From Methanothermobacter sp049720995 (lineage in GTDB: Archaea; Methanobacteriota; Methanobacteria; Methanobacteriales; Methanothermobacteraceae), in contig NZ_JBNASF010000006.1 of NCBI RefSeq assembly GCF_049720995.1, forward strand, positions 11,471 to 75,470: a DNA stretch of 64,000 nucleotides, given 5' to 3'. Both the position numbers and the translations under genes were made by a program. Below, one piece after another: positions 51,323-59,699 of this stretch (position 1 is its first letter; each line of letters opens with the position of its first letter). Below the pieces are notes generated by a model. The model had not been told where the DNA came from and searched no databases. It saw nothing but the letters and a program-made list of their open reading frames with translations.

Positions 51323-52564
51323 TCAGCGGTTTATCTCGGATATGAGGGCAAGGGCATTCTGGATAAATTTCTCAACTATTTTACGGTACTTCTCCTCACT
51401 TGCCCTGAGGGCCTCCTGTGTCCTCTTAATCTCAGTTATATCCCTTGCAATGGTGGATACTCCTATAATCTCACCATTAACGTCCCTGAGTGGTGAGAGT
51501 GAAATGGAAACCCATATCTCCTCCCCATCCTTCCTTAACCTTCTGGCTTCAAAATTTGAAACAAGTTTACCTGACCTCACCTCTGATATGAAGTTCCTGA
51601 GTCTCTCAAATTCCTCCTCATCCATGAGCATCGAAACATTCTGTCCCCTGGCCTCCTCTGCACTGTAACCATATATCCTCTCAGCACCCCTGTTCCAGTC
51701 AATTATGGTCCCATCAAGGTCATAGCTTACGATGGCATCTCTCGAGGACTCCACGATGGACGCCAGCCTTTCGAGTTCACGCTGGAACTTCATCCTCTCT
51801 GTCACATCCCTGAAGATGGCCCTACTGTACTCAACCTCCCCATTCCTCATGCGAACGTTAACGTTTCCCTCCACAAAGATCTTCTCACCATCCTTTGTTA
51901 TGAATGCGGTTTCAACCAGGGAAATGCTCTCCCCACTCATTACACGCCTGAAGATCTCGTGGCACTCATCCAGCTTGTCGGGGTGTATCACATCAAATAG
52001 GGTGAGATTCTCAAGTTCGTCCTCAGTGTAACCCAGTGTCTCCATCCAGGCCCTGTTCACATATACAAATCTGCCCTCAGGGTCGACAGCCTGTATCATG
52101 TCATTGGCGTTCTCAAAGAGGTCCCTGAACTGCTCCTCCCTTCTGTGAATCTCAGCCTCCATTTTCCTCCTCTCTGAGATATCCCTGATTATTGAGGTCA
52201 GGAAAAGGCCCCCTGATGTTCGCGCAGGGTTCAGGCTCATTTCAACAGGGAACTCAGTTCCATCTGATCGGAGGGATGTGGTTTCAAAGAGCCTCCCTGC
52301 AAGTTCGTGCTTCCCCTCCATCCGGTATTCTCTCATCTTGGCGTTTAGGTCATCCCTGAGGGATTCGGGAACAAGTAAATCCACTCTTTTACCCTCAAGG
52401 GAGGTGTATCCAAACATTCTGTCTGCCGCAGGGTTTGAGAATACTATAATGCCCTCAGAGTCAACAGTGATCACCCCATCGAGGCTGTTATGTATAACCG
52501 TCTCAAATACTGATTTAAGGTCCTCATCAGACATTAAATGGATTTCATGGGAAACACCGGACAT
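51323..52564 (-). CDS. Protein with three PAS domains and no kinase domain
   Basis: A 413-residue cytosolic sensor. PAS 1 is about residues 20-125 (IHNSLDGVITVDSEGIIVFS), PAS 2 about 140-255 (FENANDMIQAVDPEGRFVYV) and PAS 3 about 265-385 (VESSRDAIVSYDLDGTIIDW), each followed by a PAC segment (SIIRDISERRK, AIFRDVTERMK, STIARDITEIKR). The tail EKYRKIVEKFIQNALALISE is a helix; no HisKA, HATPase, GGDEF or DNA-binding domain follows. It may signal through protein contact. ATG 52564 has GGAGAT six bases upstream. No operon partner. Confidence 0.85.
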   Translation of the reverse strand: MSGVSHEIHLMSDEDLKSVFETVIHNSLDGVITVDSEGIIVFSNPAADRMFGYTSLEGKRVDLLVPESLRDDLNAKMREYRMEGKHELAGRLFETTSLRSDGTEFPVEMSLNPARTSGGLFLTSIIRDISERRKMEAEIHRREEQFRDLFENANDMIQAVDPEGRFVYVNRAWMETLGYTEDELENLTLFDVIHPDKLDECHEIFRRVMSGESISLVETAFITKDGEKIFVEGNVNVRMRNGEVEYSRAIFRDVTERMKFQRELERLASIVESSRDAIVSYDLDGTIIDWNRGAERIYGYSAEEARGQNVSMLMDEEEFERLRNFISEVRSGKLVSNFEARRLRKDGEEIWVSISLSPLRDVNGEIIGVSTIARDITEIKRTQEALRASEEKYRKIVEKFIQNALALISEINR

Positions 52565-52682
52565 CCAACCATCTCCACATAATAAATCAAACAGTCTCAG
52601 ATAATATTTATGCCGGCAAGGTATTTAAGATTTTAGTGATCAATAGATCTTAGGATCACAGCAGCCCAGAAGTGGTGAATAA

Positions 52683-54200
52683 ATGAGTTCAAAATGTATA
52701 ATGGTTCAGGGGACATCATCAAGCGCTGGTAAGAGTGTCCTTGTGGCTGCACTATGCCGCATATTCTCAAAGAGGGGGTACCGGGTTGCCCCCTTCAAAT
52801 CCCAGAACATGTCACTGAATTCCTTCACAACCCATGAGAACAGGGAGATAGCGGTGGCCCAGGTCCTCCAGGCAGAGGCTGCAGGCATCAGGCCATCATA
52901 TCATATGAACCCAATACTCCTCAAACCAAAGGAGGACTTCACATCCCAGGTCATTGTCCACGGGAGACCCGCCGGGAACATGAACTTCCAGGAGTACCAG
53001 ACAGGGTTCCGGGAAACCGCCCTTAAGGCCATAAGGGAGTCCCTCGATTACCTTAAGGAGCGATATGACATCATCGTGATTGAAGGGGCCGGGTCACCTG
53101 CCGAGATAAACATGAGGGACCGGGACCTTGCCAATATGGAGATAGCCCACCTTGCAGACGCCGATGTCATACTTGTTGCTGATATAGACCGTGGAGGTGT
53201 TTTCGCCTCAATTGCAGGCACCCTAATGCTTCTCGATGAGCGTGACAGGTCCCGGATAAAGGGTGTTGTCATAAACAAGTTCAGGGGAAACATTGACATC
53301 CTTATGCCAGGTATAGAAAGGATTGAGGAGATCACCGGCGTGCCTGTGCTTGGCGTGCTCCCCTATGATGATAGCCTGAGGCTTCCTGAGGAGGATTCAG
53401 CCTCACTCTCAGGGCGCAAGTACCGTGGAAGCGGGGATGTGAAGATCGGTGTCATGAGGCTTCCGAGGATATCCAACTTTACAGACATAGACCCCCTTGA
53501 GTACGAGAAGGACGTTGCTGTGAGGCTCATAGAGGCCGGTGACAGCCTTGAGGGCCTTGACGCCATCATAATCCCTGGAACCAGGAACACCATCAGTGAC
53601 CTCATGTATCTGAGGGAGAATGGCTTCGAAGATGAGATCAGAGATCTGAGCCATGAGATACCAGTATTTGGTATATGCGGTGGTTTCCAGATGCTTGGAA
53701 GGAGGGTCGTGGATGAGGGACTTCAGGAGTCAAAACTGGGAAGCGTTGATGGCCTTAACCTCCTTGACTGTGAAACCACGTTCACAGGTGATGGTAAGAT
53801 CATATCCAGCAGCGCCGGGGAGATCACCGGTGCCGGCTTATTCTCAGGTCTTGCAGGGGAAACCGTTGAGGGATATGAGCTTCATGAGGGAACCACAGTC
53901 CTGGGTGACGTTAAACCCCTCATGAAGGTAAAGAGGGGCTTTGGTAATACATACACCATGGGATTCGATGGTGCCGCTGATGGGAACGTGGCCGGTACCT
54001 ACTTCCACGGCATATTCCACAACTTCAGATTCAGGAGATACTTCACCAACCTTCTGAGGGAGAGGAAGGGACTTGAAAAACTTGACTATGTGGATGACCA
54101 CTTCGATGCCTCCAGGAGGTTCTCAATTGACCGTCTGGCTGAGATAGTCGAGGATAACATGGACCTCTCCATCATTGAGGATATCATCGGAGGGGATTGA
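52683..54200 (+). CDS. cobQ: Cobyric acid synthase
   Basis: A 505-residue CobQ/CbiP that amidates the b, d, e and g side chains of adenosyl-cobyrinic diamide using glutamine. The N-terminal dethiobiotin-synthetase-like domain has QGTSSSAGKSVLVAALCR and FKSQNMSLNSF. The C-terminal class I amidotransferase domain has the nucleophile in VFGICGGFQMLGR and the catalytic His in GTYFHGIFHN. It supplies the cobamide used by MetE and the methyltransferases of methanogenesis. The ATG follows GGTGA. Confidence 0.95.
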   Translation: MSSKCIMVQGTSSSAGKSVLVAALCRIFSKRGYRVAPFKSQNMSLNSFTTHENREIAVAQVLQAEAAGIRPSYHMNPILLKPKEDFTSQVIVHGRPAGNMNFQEYQTGFRETALKAIRESLDYLKERYDIIVIEGAGSPAEINMRDRDLANMEIAHLADADVILVADIDRGGVFASIAGTLMLLDERDRSRIKGVVINKFRGNIDILMPGIERIEEITGVPVLGVLPYDDSLRLPEEDSASLSGRKYRGSGDVKIGVMRLPRISNFTDIDPLEYEKDVAVRLIEAGDSLEGLDAIIIPGTRNTISDLMYLRENGFEDEIRDLSHEIPVFGICGGFQMLGRRVVDEGLQESKLGSVDGLNLLDCETTFTGDGKIISSSAGEITGAGLFSGLAGETVEGYELHEGTTVLGDVKPLMKVKRGFGNTYTMGFDGAADGNVAGTYFHGIFHNFRFRRYFTNLLRERKGLEKLDYVDDHFDASRRFSIDRLAEIVEDNMDLSIIEDIIGGD

Positions 54201-54318
54201 GAGAAAGACCCATACCCCCAGGAAAATCCCTTCCTAAGGAACCCTCCAAAATTAACGAACCTCATCCAAAAAAAAATTAAAAAGGTTTTTTATTCAGGAC
54301 AAGTCTGAATCGTTGATT

Positions 54319-55692
54319 CTATGCTATGAATGGCACCGCGAGTGTTGTAATCACGAGGACCGTCAGGATGATACCTATCACCATCACCAGGATCCCTGCC
54401 CGTGGTATGTCCCGGAGCTTAACGTAGCCAGACCCATATGCCATTGCAACGGTTGGATCCGCCATTGGCAGCATGAAGGACAGTGAACATGCTATGGCCA
54501 CCGGAACCGCGTATATACCCACCGGCTGATGCTGTGCACCTGCAAGGGTCACTGAAAGTGGAACAAGGATCGCTGATAGTGCTATATTTGACATCACCTG
54601 CGTTATAAGCACTGCGATGACCATGAGGACCACCATGACAAGAATAGTTGATGGATCAGAGCCCAGCATCCTTATAAGGTCATTTATCAGCCATGCCGCG
54701 GCACCAGTCTTGAGCAGGGCGCTTCCAAGGGAGAGTGCGCCCCCAAAGAACACGATGAGTCCCCAGTCAATATTCTTCTGGGCGTCCTTCCAGGTTATAA
54801 CACCTGCGAAGATGAACATCACCGCGGCTATCAGTGAAACCGAGTAGCTGTTGATGCCTGTCCACCCAGCTGTCACCCATAGTAGAATTGCAAATAGGAG
54901 TATCCCCACACTGACCTTCTCCTCCCTTTTAACCGTGCCAAGTTCCATCAGTTTCTTCCCTATAACCGCCTCACCGTCAGATAGGGCTGTGACCTCACTG
55001 GGGAATATCTTCAGGAGGACAACCCATATTACAAAGAGCATTGCAACTGCAAGGGGGAACCCGAAGATCATCCAGTTGAGGAAGGGTATCTGGGTGTAGG
55101 CAGCAGCCATGAGGTTGGGGGCTGTCCCTATCTCCGTCCCGAAGCCACCTGCAAGGGACCCAAATGATGCCCCGAGTATCATTGCCTTTGCATAGTTACT
55201 CCTCCCCCTCTCGGGCTCAGAACAGCCCATAATATCCACTATCTCCTTTATGATTGGAAGGAGCATGGCAAATGCCACCACGTTCTCGATCCACGCTGAG
55301 AGGAGACCCGTGGAGAATATGCTCACAAAGAGACCCCTCTCAGGTGATGTTCCAAGTCTCCTTAAAAGGTAGTAGGTGAATCTCTGTGCAAGGCCACTCT
55401 TCCTTATGGCCTCAGCCATTATGAACCCGCCTATCATGAGGAAGAGTATGGGGTTTGCAAATCCTATAACAGCATTTTCAAAGCTCTCGACACCGATAAG
55501 TGGCTGTGCAAAGAGTATTATGAGGGACGTGACTGCAAGTGGAACAGACTCGGTTGCCCACATTGAAATCGCGAAAACAAGTAAGGATATTGCCGCGTGC
55601 CCTGAAGCCTTAAGACCCGGTAATGGTATCAGGTACACTGCAACTGCAAGAAGAAAACTCAGAATAAATCCTTTCTTTGCATCCGTAACTAT
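54319..55692 (-). CDS. DASS (SLC13) family anion transporter, start codon unclear
   Basis: A transporter of about 457 residues with around 12 helices, related to dicarboxylate, sulfate or phosphate carriers. Signatures are WATESVPLAVTSLIILFAQP and the C-terminal SFMLPMADPTVAMAYGSGYV. The frame is open to a TTG at 55809, but a TATA box (TTTATAAGC on the minus strand near 55740) lies inside that extension. Two strong AGAGGAGGT ribosome-binding sites sit just before residue 40 of the long frame. No ATG, GTG or TTG is in frame between them and the first membrane helix. 55692 is my estimate; an ATA, GTT or ACG start, or a frameshift from a nearby out-of-frame ATG, would explain it. Confidence 0.82.
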   Translation of the reverse strand: MVTDAKKGFILSFLLAVAVYLIPLPGLKASGHAAISLLVFAISMWATESVPLAVTSLIILFAQPLIGVESFENAVIGFANPILFLMIGGFIMAEAIRKSGLAQRFTYYLLRRLGTSPERGLFVSIFSTGLLSAWIENVVAFAMLLPIIKEIVDIMGCSEPERGRSNYAKAMILGASFGSLAGGFGTEIGTAPNLMAAAYTQIPFLNWMIFGFPLAVAMLFVIWVVLLKIFPSEVTALSDGEAVIGKKLMELGTVKREEKVSVGILLFAILLWVTAGWTGINSYSVSLIAAVMFIFAGVITWKDAQKNIDWGLIVFFGGALSLGSALLKTGAAAWLINDLIRMLGSDPSTILVMVVLMVIAVLITQVMSNIALSAILVPLSVTLAGAQHQPVGIYAVPVAIACSLSFMLPMADPTVAMAYGSGYVKLRDIPRAGILVMVIGIILTVLVITTLAVPFIA

Positions 55693-55862
55693 TACCTCCT
55701 CTTTTACCTCCTCTTGGTGGTAACTGTAAGTTTCAAGTAGCTTATAAATTTTTACATTATAAAGAGATCGGCCTGTAATCCCACCCCAGTTTTGCTGACT
55801 GCCAGTCAATCCATAAGGATGGGCAGCGACAGCCTAAATCAGAAGAGCTGATGCCTGAACAT

Positions 55863-56588
55863 TTAAATATTCATTAAAAACCATATGAAAGCCAGTATTA
55901 CAGGCTGGTGGATAAAGTAAATGGTCAGCGAGTGTTTTCCCAGAAATTCAAGTGCATGGTTTCTCCCTGGCAGCTCCCCATTCCATCTTCTCCTGTATCC
56001 AGGATAGAGGGTATCCCCTGTGAAGATACCGAGAAGGACAACGCCGAGCCATGGAAGCAACGGAAAGTAATCAAGAGTGTAAAATCCATGTGGCTTCAGT
56101 CCAAGCCAGAGCAGATAGGGGGTGTCCACCATCAAGCCTGAAACCCGCATACCCGCTGCCAGTGCCAGGAGGGCTGCGATAAGTGAGAGTGCCCTTCTTC
56201 CTGCAAACGGGTGTGTGATGATCACAGCAACCCCTATGAAATGCAGCACCCCGAAGACTATGAACCCCTCATGGGGGTATACACAGGTGGCAGCAGTTAT
56301 AAGAAGGCCGTAAATGAATATCCTGACACCCCTCCTGATGTAATGTCCAGGAACACCGGAGCCCCTTCTGGAGTGGCTCAGGCTGAGTGATACGCCCACA
56401 AGGAATATGAAAAGAAATGCAGCCAGCCTGCCTGTGAGCCAGATGAGGGGTGAGTTCAGATCCAGTTCCACTGCTCCAAGGAAGTCGAGGTCAAAGATTA
56501 CATGATATACAATCATCATCACAACAGCGATGCCCCTCATGGCATCGACCTCATGGAACCTCCCGCTGTACGAGGATGCTGCCCCCAT
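55863..56588 (-). CDS. DUF1624 (HGSNAT-like) membrane acyltransferase-type protein
   Basis: About 241 residues with seven or eight membrane helices. The family opening is FHEVDAMRGIAVVMMIVYHV, followed by GRLAAFLFIFLVGVSLSLS, and the end is FLGKHSLTIYFIHQPVILAF. DUF1624 proteins relate to heparan-alpha-glucosaminide N-acetyltransferase and may acylate surface sugars. The ATG at 56588 has GGAGGT five bases before it; the open frame to 56705 adds 39 residues that do not fit. A TATA box near 56600 implies a very short leader. It could act on wall or lipid glycans. Confidence 0.85.
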   Translation of the reverse strand: MGAASSYSGRFHEVDAMRGIAVVMMIVYHVIFDLDFLGAVELDLNSPLIWLTGRLAAFLFIFLVGVSLSLSHSRRGSGVPGHYIRRGVRIFIYGLLITAATCVYPHEGFIVFGVLHFIGVAVIITHPFAGRRALSLIAALLALAAGMRVSGLMVDTPYLLWLGLKPHGFYTLDYFPLLPWLGVVLLGIFTGDTLYPGYRRRWNGELPGRNHALEFLGKHSLTIYFIHQPVILAFIWFLMNI

Positions 56589-56684
56589 GGATAACCTCCA
56601 TTTATAAATTGTGTGGATCCCTGTAAAAGCAGTTCCACTGGAGGGATGATCTCCAGATGAATCGTCTGAGAGGAAAATAGAAAA

Positions 56685-56693
56685 TTTTATATA
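56685..56693 (+). promoter_or_regulatory. TATA box of the tRNA-Gly pair
   Basis: TTTTATATA lies about 40 bases before the first tRNA-Gly, which places the transcript start around ten bases upstream of that gene. The next tRNA starts two bases after the first ends, so one promoter serves both. Confidence 0.65.
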
Positions 56694-56726
56694 GGATGAT
56701 TTCAAATCTCTTCTATGCCTACGAAT

Positions 56727-56802
<76 letters not shown>

Positions 56803-56803
56803 A

Positions 56804-56877
56804 GCGGTTGTAGTCTAGTCTGGTTAGGACTCGGGCCTTCCAAGCCCGCGACCCGGGTTCAAATCCCGGCAACCGCA
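56804..56877 (+). tRNA. tRNA-Gly (anticodon TCC)
   Basis: A 74-base cloverleaf: acceptor GCGGTTG/CAACCGC, anticodon stem CGGGC/GCCCG with loop CTTCCAA, T stem CCGGG/CCCGG, discriminator A. The anticodon TCC reads GGA and probably GGG. It shares the D-loop and T-arm with its neighbour two bases upstream, so the pair probably arose by duplication. Confidence 0.95.
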
Positions 56878-57118
56878 TAAAAAACTGTTTCTGCTGACGG
56901 TAACACGTTATTTCTGGAGTACATGATAAACTGTTTCTGGCTGATTTTAATTGTTTATTCCAATTGAAACTCCACTGGAGGTAATCTGCACGTAACAGGG
57001 GAAGTGACCAGCCATATATCAGATATATATATTAGAAACCCCGATAGTAGAGCAAAGGATAAGTACTTTAATTCTAGATAATAACAGGATCCAGACTAAT
57101 ATTAATGGTGTGATACTC
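56878..57118 (+). promoter_or_regulatory. Spacer with the HMG-CoA synthase promoter
   Basis: No gene seen. CTGTTTCTG occurs at 56885 and 56939. A strongly AT-rich alternating block, CATATATCAGATATATATAT at about 57013-57032, and AAGTACTTTAATT near 57061 are TATA candidates for the mevalonate pair; GGTGAT at 57108 is the ribosome-binding site. Confidence 0.45.
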
Positions 57119-58159
57119 ATGGCTGGAATCGTTGGATATGGAGTTTACATTCCATCATACAGAATAAAGGTTGAAGAAATAGCAAGGGTCTGGGGAGACG
57201 ACCCCCAGGCCATATCAAGGGGGCTGGTTGTTGAAGAGAAATCAGTTCCAGGTCCAGATGAGGACACCGCAACAATCTCAGTGGAGGCTGCCCGCAACGC
57301 CCTCAAAAGGAGCCAGATAGACCCCTCAAGGATAGGGGCCATATATGTTGGATCGGAATCCCACCCCTATGCAGTCAAACCAACAGCAACAATCGTCGCA
57401 GAGGCCGTGGAGGCAACACCTGAAATGACAGCGGCTGACCTTGAATTCGCATGTAAAGCGGGAACCGCAGGTATGCAGGCCTGTATGGGACTTGTTGACT
57501 CAGGGATCATAGAATACGGCCTTGCTGTTGGCGCAGATACAGCCCAGGGAGCGCCGGGGGACGCCCTTGAATACACAGCATCAGCAGGTGGAGCCGCCTA
57601 CATCATAGGAAATGAGAGCTGTCTTGCAGAGATAATGGAAACCTACAGTTTCACCACAGACACACCCGATTTCTACAGAAGGGAGGGAATGCCCTACCCC
57701 AGACACGGTGGAAGATTCACAGGTGAACCAGCCTACTTCAAACACGTTCTTGGCGCTGCAAAGGGCATGATGAAAAAGACCGGTCTTTCTGCAGGTGACT
57801 TTGACTACGCGGTTTTCCATCAGCCAAACGGAAAGTTCTACCTGAAGGCAGCGAAAAAACTTGGATTTGAAACCGAACAGGTGAAACCGGGTCTCCTAAC
57901 ACCGGTCATAGGCAACACATACTCCGGTGCAACACCAATAGGCCTTGCAGCAACACTTGACGTTGCAGAACCAGGGGCAAGGATACTTGCAGTTTCCTAT
58001 GGTTCAGGGGCCGGAAGTGACGCATTCATAATAGAGGTCACCGATGAGATAGAGAGAAAGAGGGACCTCGCCCCAACCGTTTCTGAAATAATCAGCCGCA
58101 AAAAATACGTTGACTATGCGCTCTATGCCAAGTTCAAGGGCAAACTCAGGATGGCTTAA
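57119..58159 (+). CDS. Hydroxymethylglutaryl-CoA synthase (archaeal)
   Basis: A 346-residue enzyme condensing acetoacetyl-CoA with acetyl-CoA to HMG-CoA, the first committed step toward archaeal isoprenoid lipids. The catalytic Cys is in LEFACKAGTAGMQAC, the catalytic His in YAVFHQPNGKFYLKAAK, and NTYSGATPIGLAATL is the conserved end motif. The ATG at 57119 follows GGTGAT. The thiolase gene follows after 12 bases; in archaea the two enzymes form one complex that passes acetoacetyl-CoA directly. Confidence 0.95.
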   Translation: MAGIVGYGVYIPSYRIKVEEIARVWGDDPQAISRGLVVEEKSVPGPDEDTATISVEAARNALKRSQIDPSRIGAIYVGSESHPYAVKPTATIVAEAVEATPEMTAADLEFACKAGTAGMQACMGLVDSGIIEYGLAVGADTAQGAPGDALEYTASAGGAAYIIGNESCLAEIMETYSFTTDTPDFYRREGMPYPRHGGRFTGEPAYFKHVLGAAKGMMKKTGLSAGDFDYAVFHQPNGKFYLKAAKKLGFETEQVKPGLLTPVIGNTYSGATPIGLAATLDVAEPGARILAVSYGSGAGSDAFIIEVTDEIERKRDLAPTVSEIISRKKYVDYALYAKFKGKLRMA

Positions 58160-58171
58160 GATGGTGATAAC

Positions 58172-59323
58172 ATGAGGGATGTAGCAATTATTGGAGTCTC
58201 ACAGACAAAATTCGGAGAACTCTGGGACGTCTCATTCAGGGATATGATAACCGAGGCCGGCCTCGGTGCCATAGAGGATGCTGGAGTTGAAGGTGCAGAC
58301 CTGGAGGCAATGTACGTTGGTAACATGTCAGCGGGTCTCTTCATAAAACAGGAGCACATTTCTTCACTCATCGCAGATCATGCAGGGCTAACACCAATAC
58401 CCTCAACCAGGGTGGAGGCCGCCTGTGCATCAGGTGGACTCGCCCTAAGGAGCGGTGTAATGGCCGTGGCATCAGGATACCATGATATTGTGATAGCGGC
58501 GGGTGTTGAGAAGATGACCGACGTTGTTGACCCCACACCTGCAATTGCAACGGCATCCGACCAGGAATGGGAGGCCCAGCAGGGTGTAACCTTCCCCTCA
58601 CTTTACGCCATGATGGCAAGGAGGCACATGTACGAGTACGGTACAACAAGGGAGCAGCTCGCCATGGTATCTGTGATAAACCATGAGAATGCCTCAAACA
58701 ACCCGAGGGCCCAGTTCCCCATGAAGGTCACGGTTGAACAGGTCATCAACTCAACCATGGTCGCGGATCCCCTCAGACTCCTTGACTGTTCACCCATCTC
58801 TGATGGTGCTGCAGCAGTCATACTCTGCCCCGCCGAGATGGCAAGGGAATACACGGATACCCCTGTCTATGTGAAGGCATCAGCACAGGCATCAGGTACC
58901 ATTGCACTGCACGATAGAATGGATATAACCAGGATTGACGCCACTGTGAACGCTGCAAGATCCGCATTCAAAATGGCAGATCTGACACCAGGGGACATAG
59001 ACCTTGTTGAGGTTCATGACTGCTTCAGCATAAATGGTATACTGGCTGTTGAGGACCTCGGATTCGTTGAGAAGGGTGAAGGTGGAAGGGCCTTTGAGGA
59101 GGGCATGACCCGCATTGATGGTGACATACCCGTAAACCCCTCAGGAGGTCTCAAGGCACGTGGCCATCCACTGGGAGCAACAGGTATCGCCCAGGCGGCT
59201 GAGGTGGTCTGGCAGCTGCGTGGTGAAGCCGGTAAAAGACAGGTTGAGGGTGCTGAGATAGGTATGACCCACAACATAGGTGGAACCGGTGGGACAGCGG
59301 CTGTGCATATATTCTCAAGGTAG
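58172..59323 (+). CDS. Acetyl-CoA C-acetyltransferase (thiolase) partner of HMG-CoA synthase
   Basis: A 383-residue thiolase of the archaeal SCP2-like group that makes acetoacetyl-CoA. The nucleophilic Cys is in VEAACASGGLALRSGVMAV. The other catalytic residues are in DLVEVHDCFSINGI and NPSGGLKARGHPLGATGIAQ. It probably binds HMG-CoA synthase through a small DUF35 scaffold protein, as in the known archaeal complex; no DUF35 gene follows here, so it must be elsewhere. The ATG follows GGTGAT by four bases. Confidence 0.94.
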   Translation: MRDVAIIGVSQTKFGELWDVSFRDMITEAGLGAIEDAGVEGADLEAMYVGNMSAGLFIKQEHISSLIADHAGLTPIPSTRVEAACASGGLALRSGVMAVASGYHDIVIAAGVEKMTDVVDPTPAIATASDQEWEAQQGVTFPSLYAMMARRHMYEYGTTREQLAMVSVINHENASNNPRAQFPMKVTVEQVINSTMVADPLRLLDCSPISDGAAAVILCPAEMAREYTDTPVYVKASAQASGTIALHDRMDITRIDATVNAARSAFKMADLTPGDIDLVEVHDCFSINGILAVEDLGFVEKGEGGRAFEEGMTRIDGDIPVNPSGGLKARGHPLGATGIAQAAEVVWQLRGEAGKRQVEGAEIGMTHNIGGTGGTAAVHIFSR

Positions 59324-59699
59324 CCACCATCCATTTCATTTTTTTCCTGCAGTGGATACCAAAAGAGTACTGAGTCCAGTGAAATAAAAGAAACTGAACT
59401 GAGCCAACTTGGATTTTCCAATTCTGCACTAACCTTCTGATCATTAGTTCATGAAAAATTAAATATCTGCAATGACCTTTCTGCCCTGTAGTGATGCCAG
59501 AGAATAAGGAAGCCGTGCACATGGAAAATGAGTCATATTCCATTTTTCTGAAATTGTCTGAAAGACTTATGGGGTCAGCAGGCTTCAAAAAACAGGTTTG
59601 CATTTACAAAACTGAAAATACTCGAGGTTCAGGGAACTGAAAGTACCCTTATTCTGATTCAGAAAAAAGCCATGAAAAAAGGAGGAATTATGGGGGTGC
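59324..59699. other. 376-bp spacer between thiolase and thermosome genes
   Basis: No conserved gene is certain here. Both flanking genes converge on it. It holds a possible short gene at 59494-59640, oligo-A runs, and AATTAAATAT at about 59457-59466, which could be a TATA box. The length is unusual for this compact genome segment. Confidence 0.5.
59494..59640 (+). CDS. Possible small or decayed ORF
   Basis: A 48-residue frame from ATG 59494 (MPENKEAVHMENESYSIFLK onward) lies about 30 bases after a TATA-like AATTAAATAT. In the frame one base later, past an AAAAAA run near 59590, a second protein-like stretch reads FTKLKILEVQGTESTLILIQ. Read together they look like one 75-residue protein broken by a single base. 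No family is recognised. It may be a pseudogene, a sequencing error or chance. Confidence 0.22.
   Translation: MPENKEAVHMENESYSIFLKLSERLMGSAGFKKQVCIYKTENTRGSGN

Noticed and set aside
57013..57032. Alternating AT block as a replication origin
   Set aside because: It is short and isolated, with no origin-box repeats or cdc6 gene; a promoter is the simpler reading.
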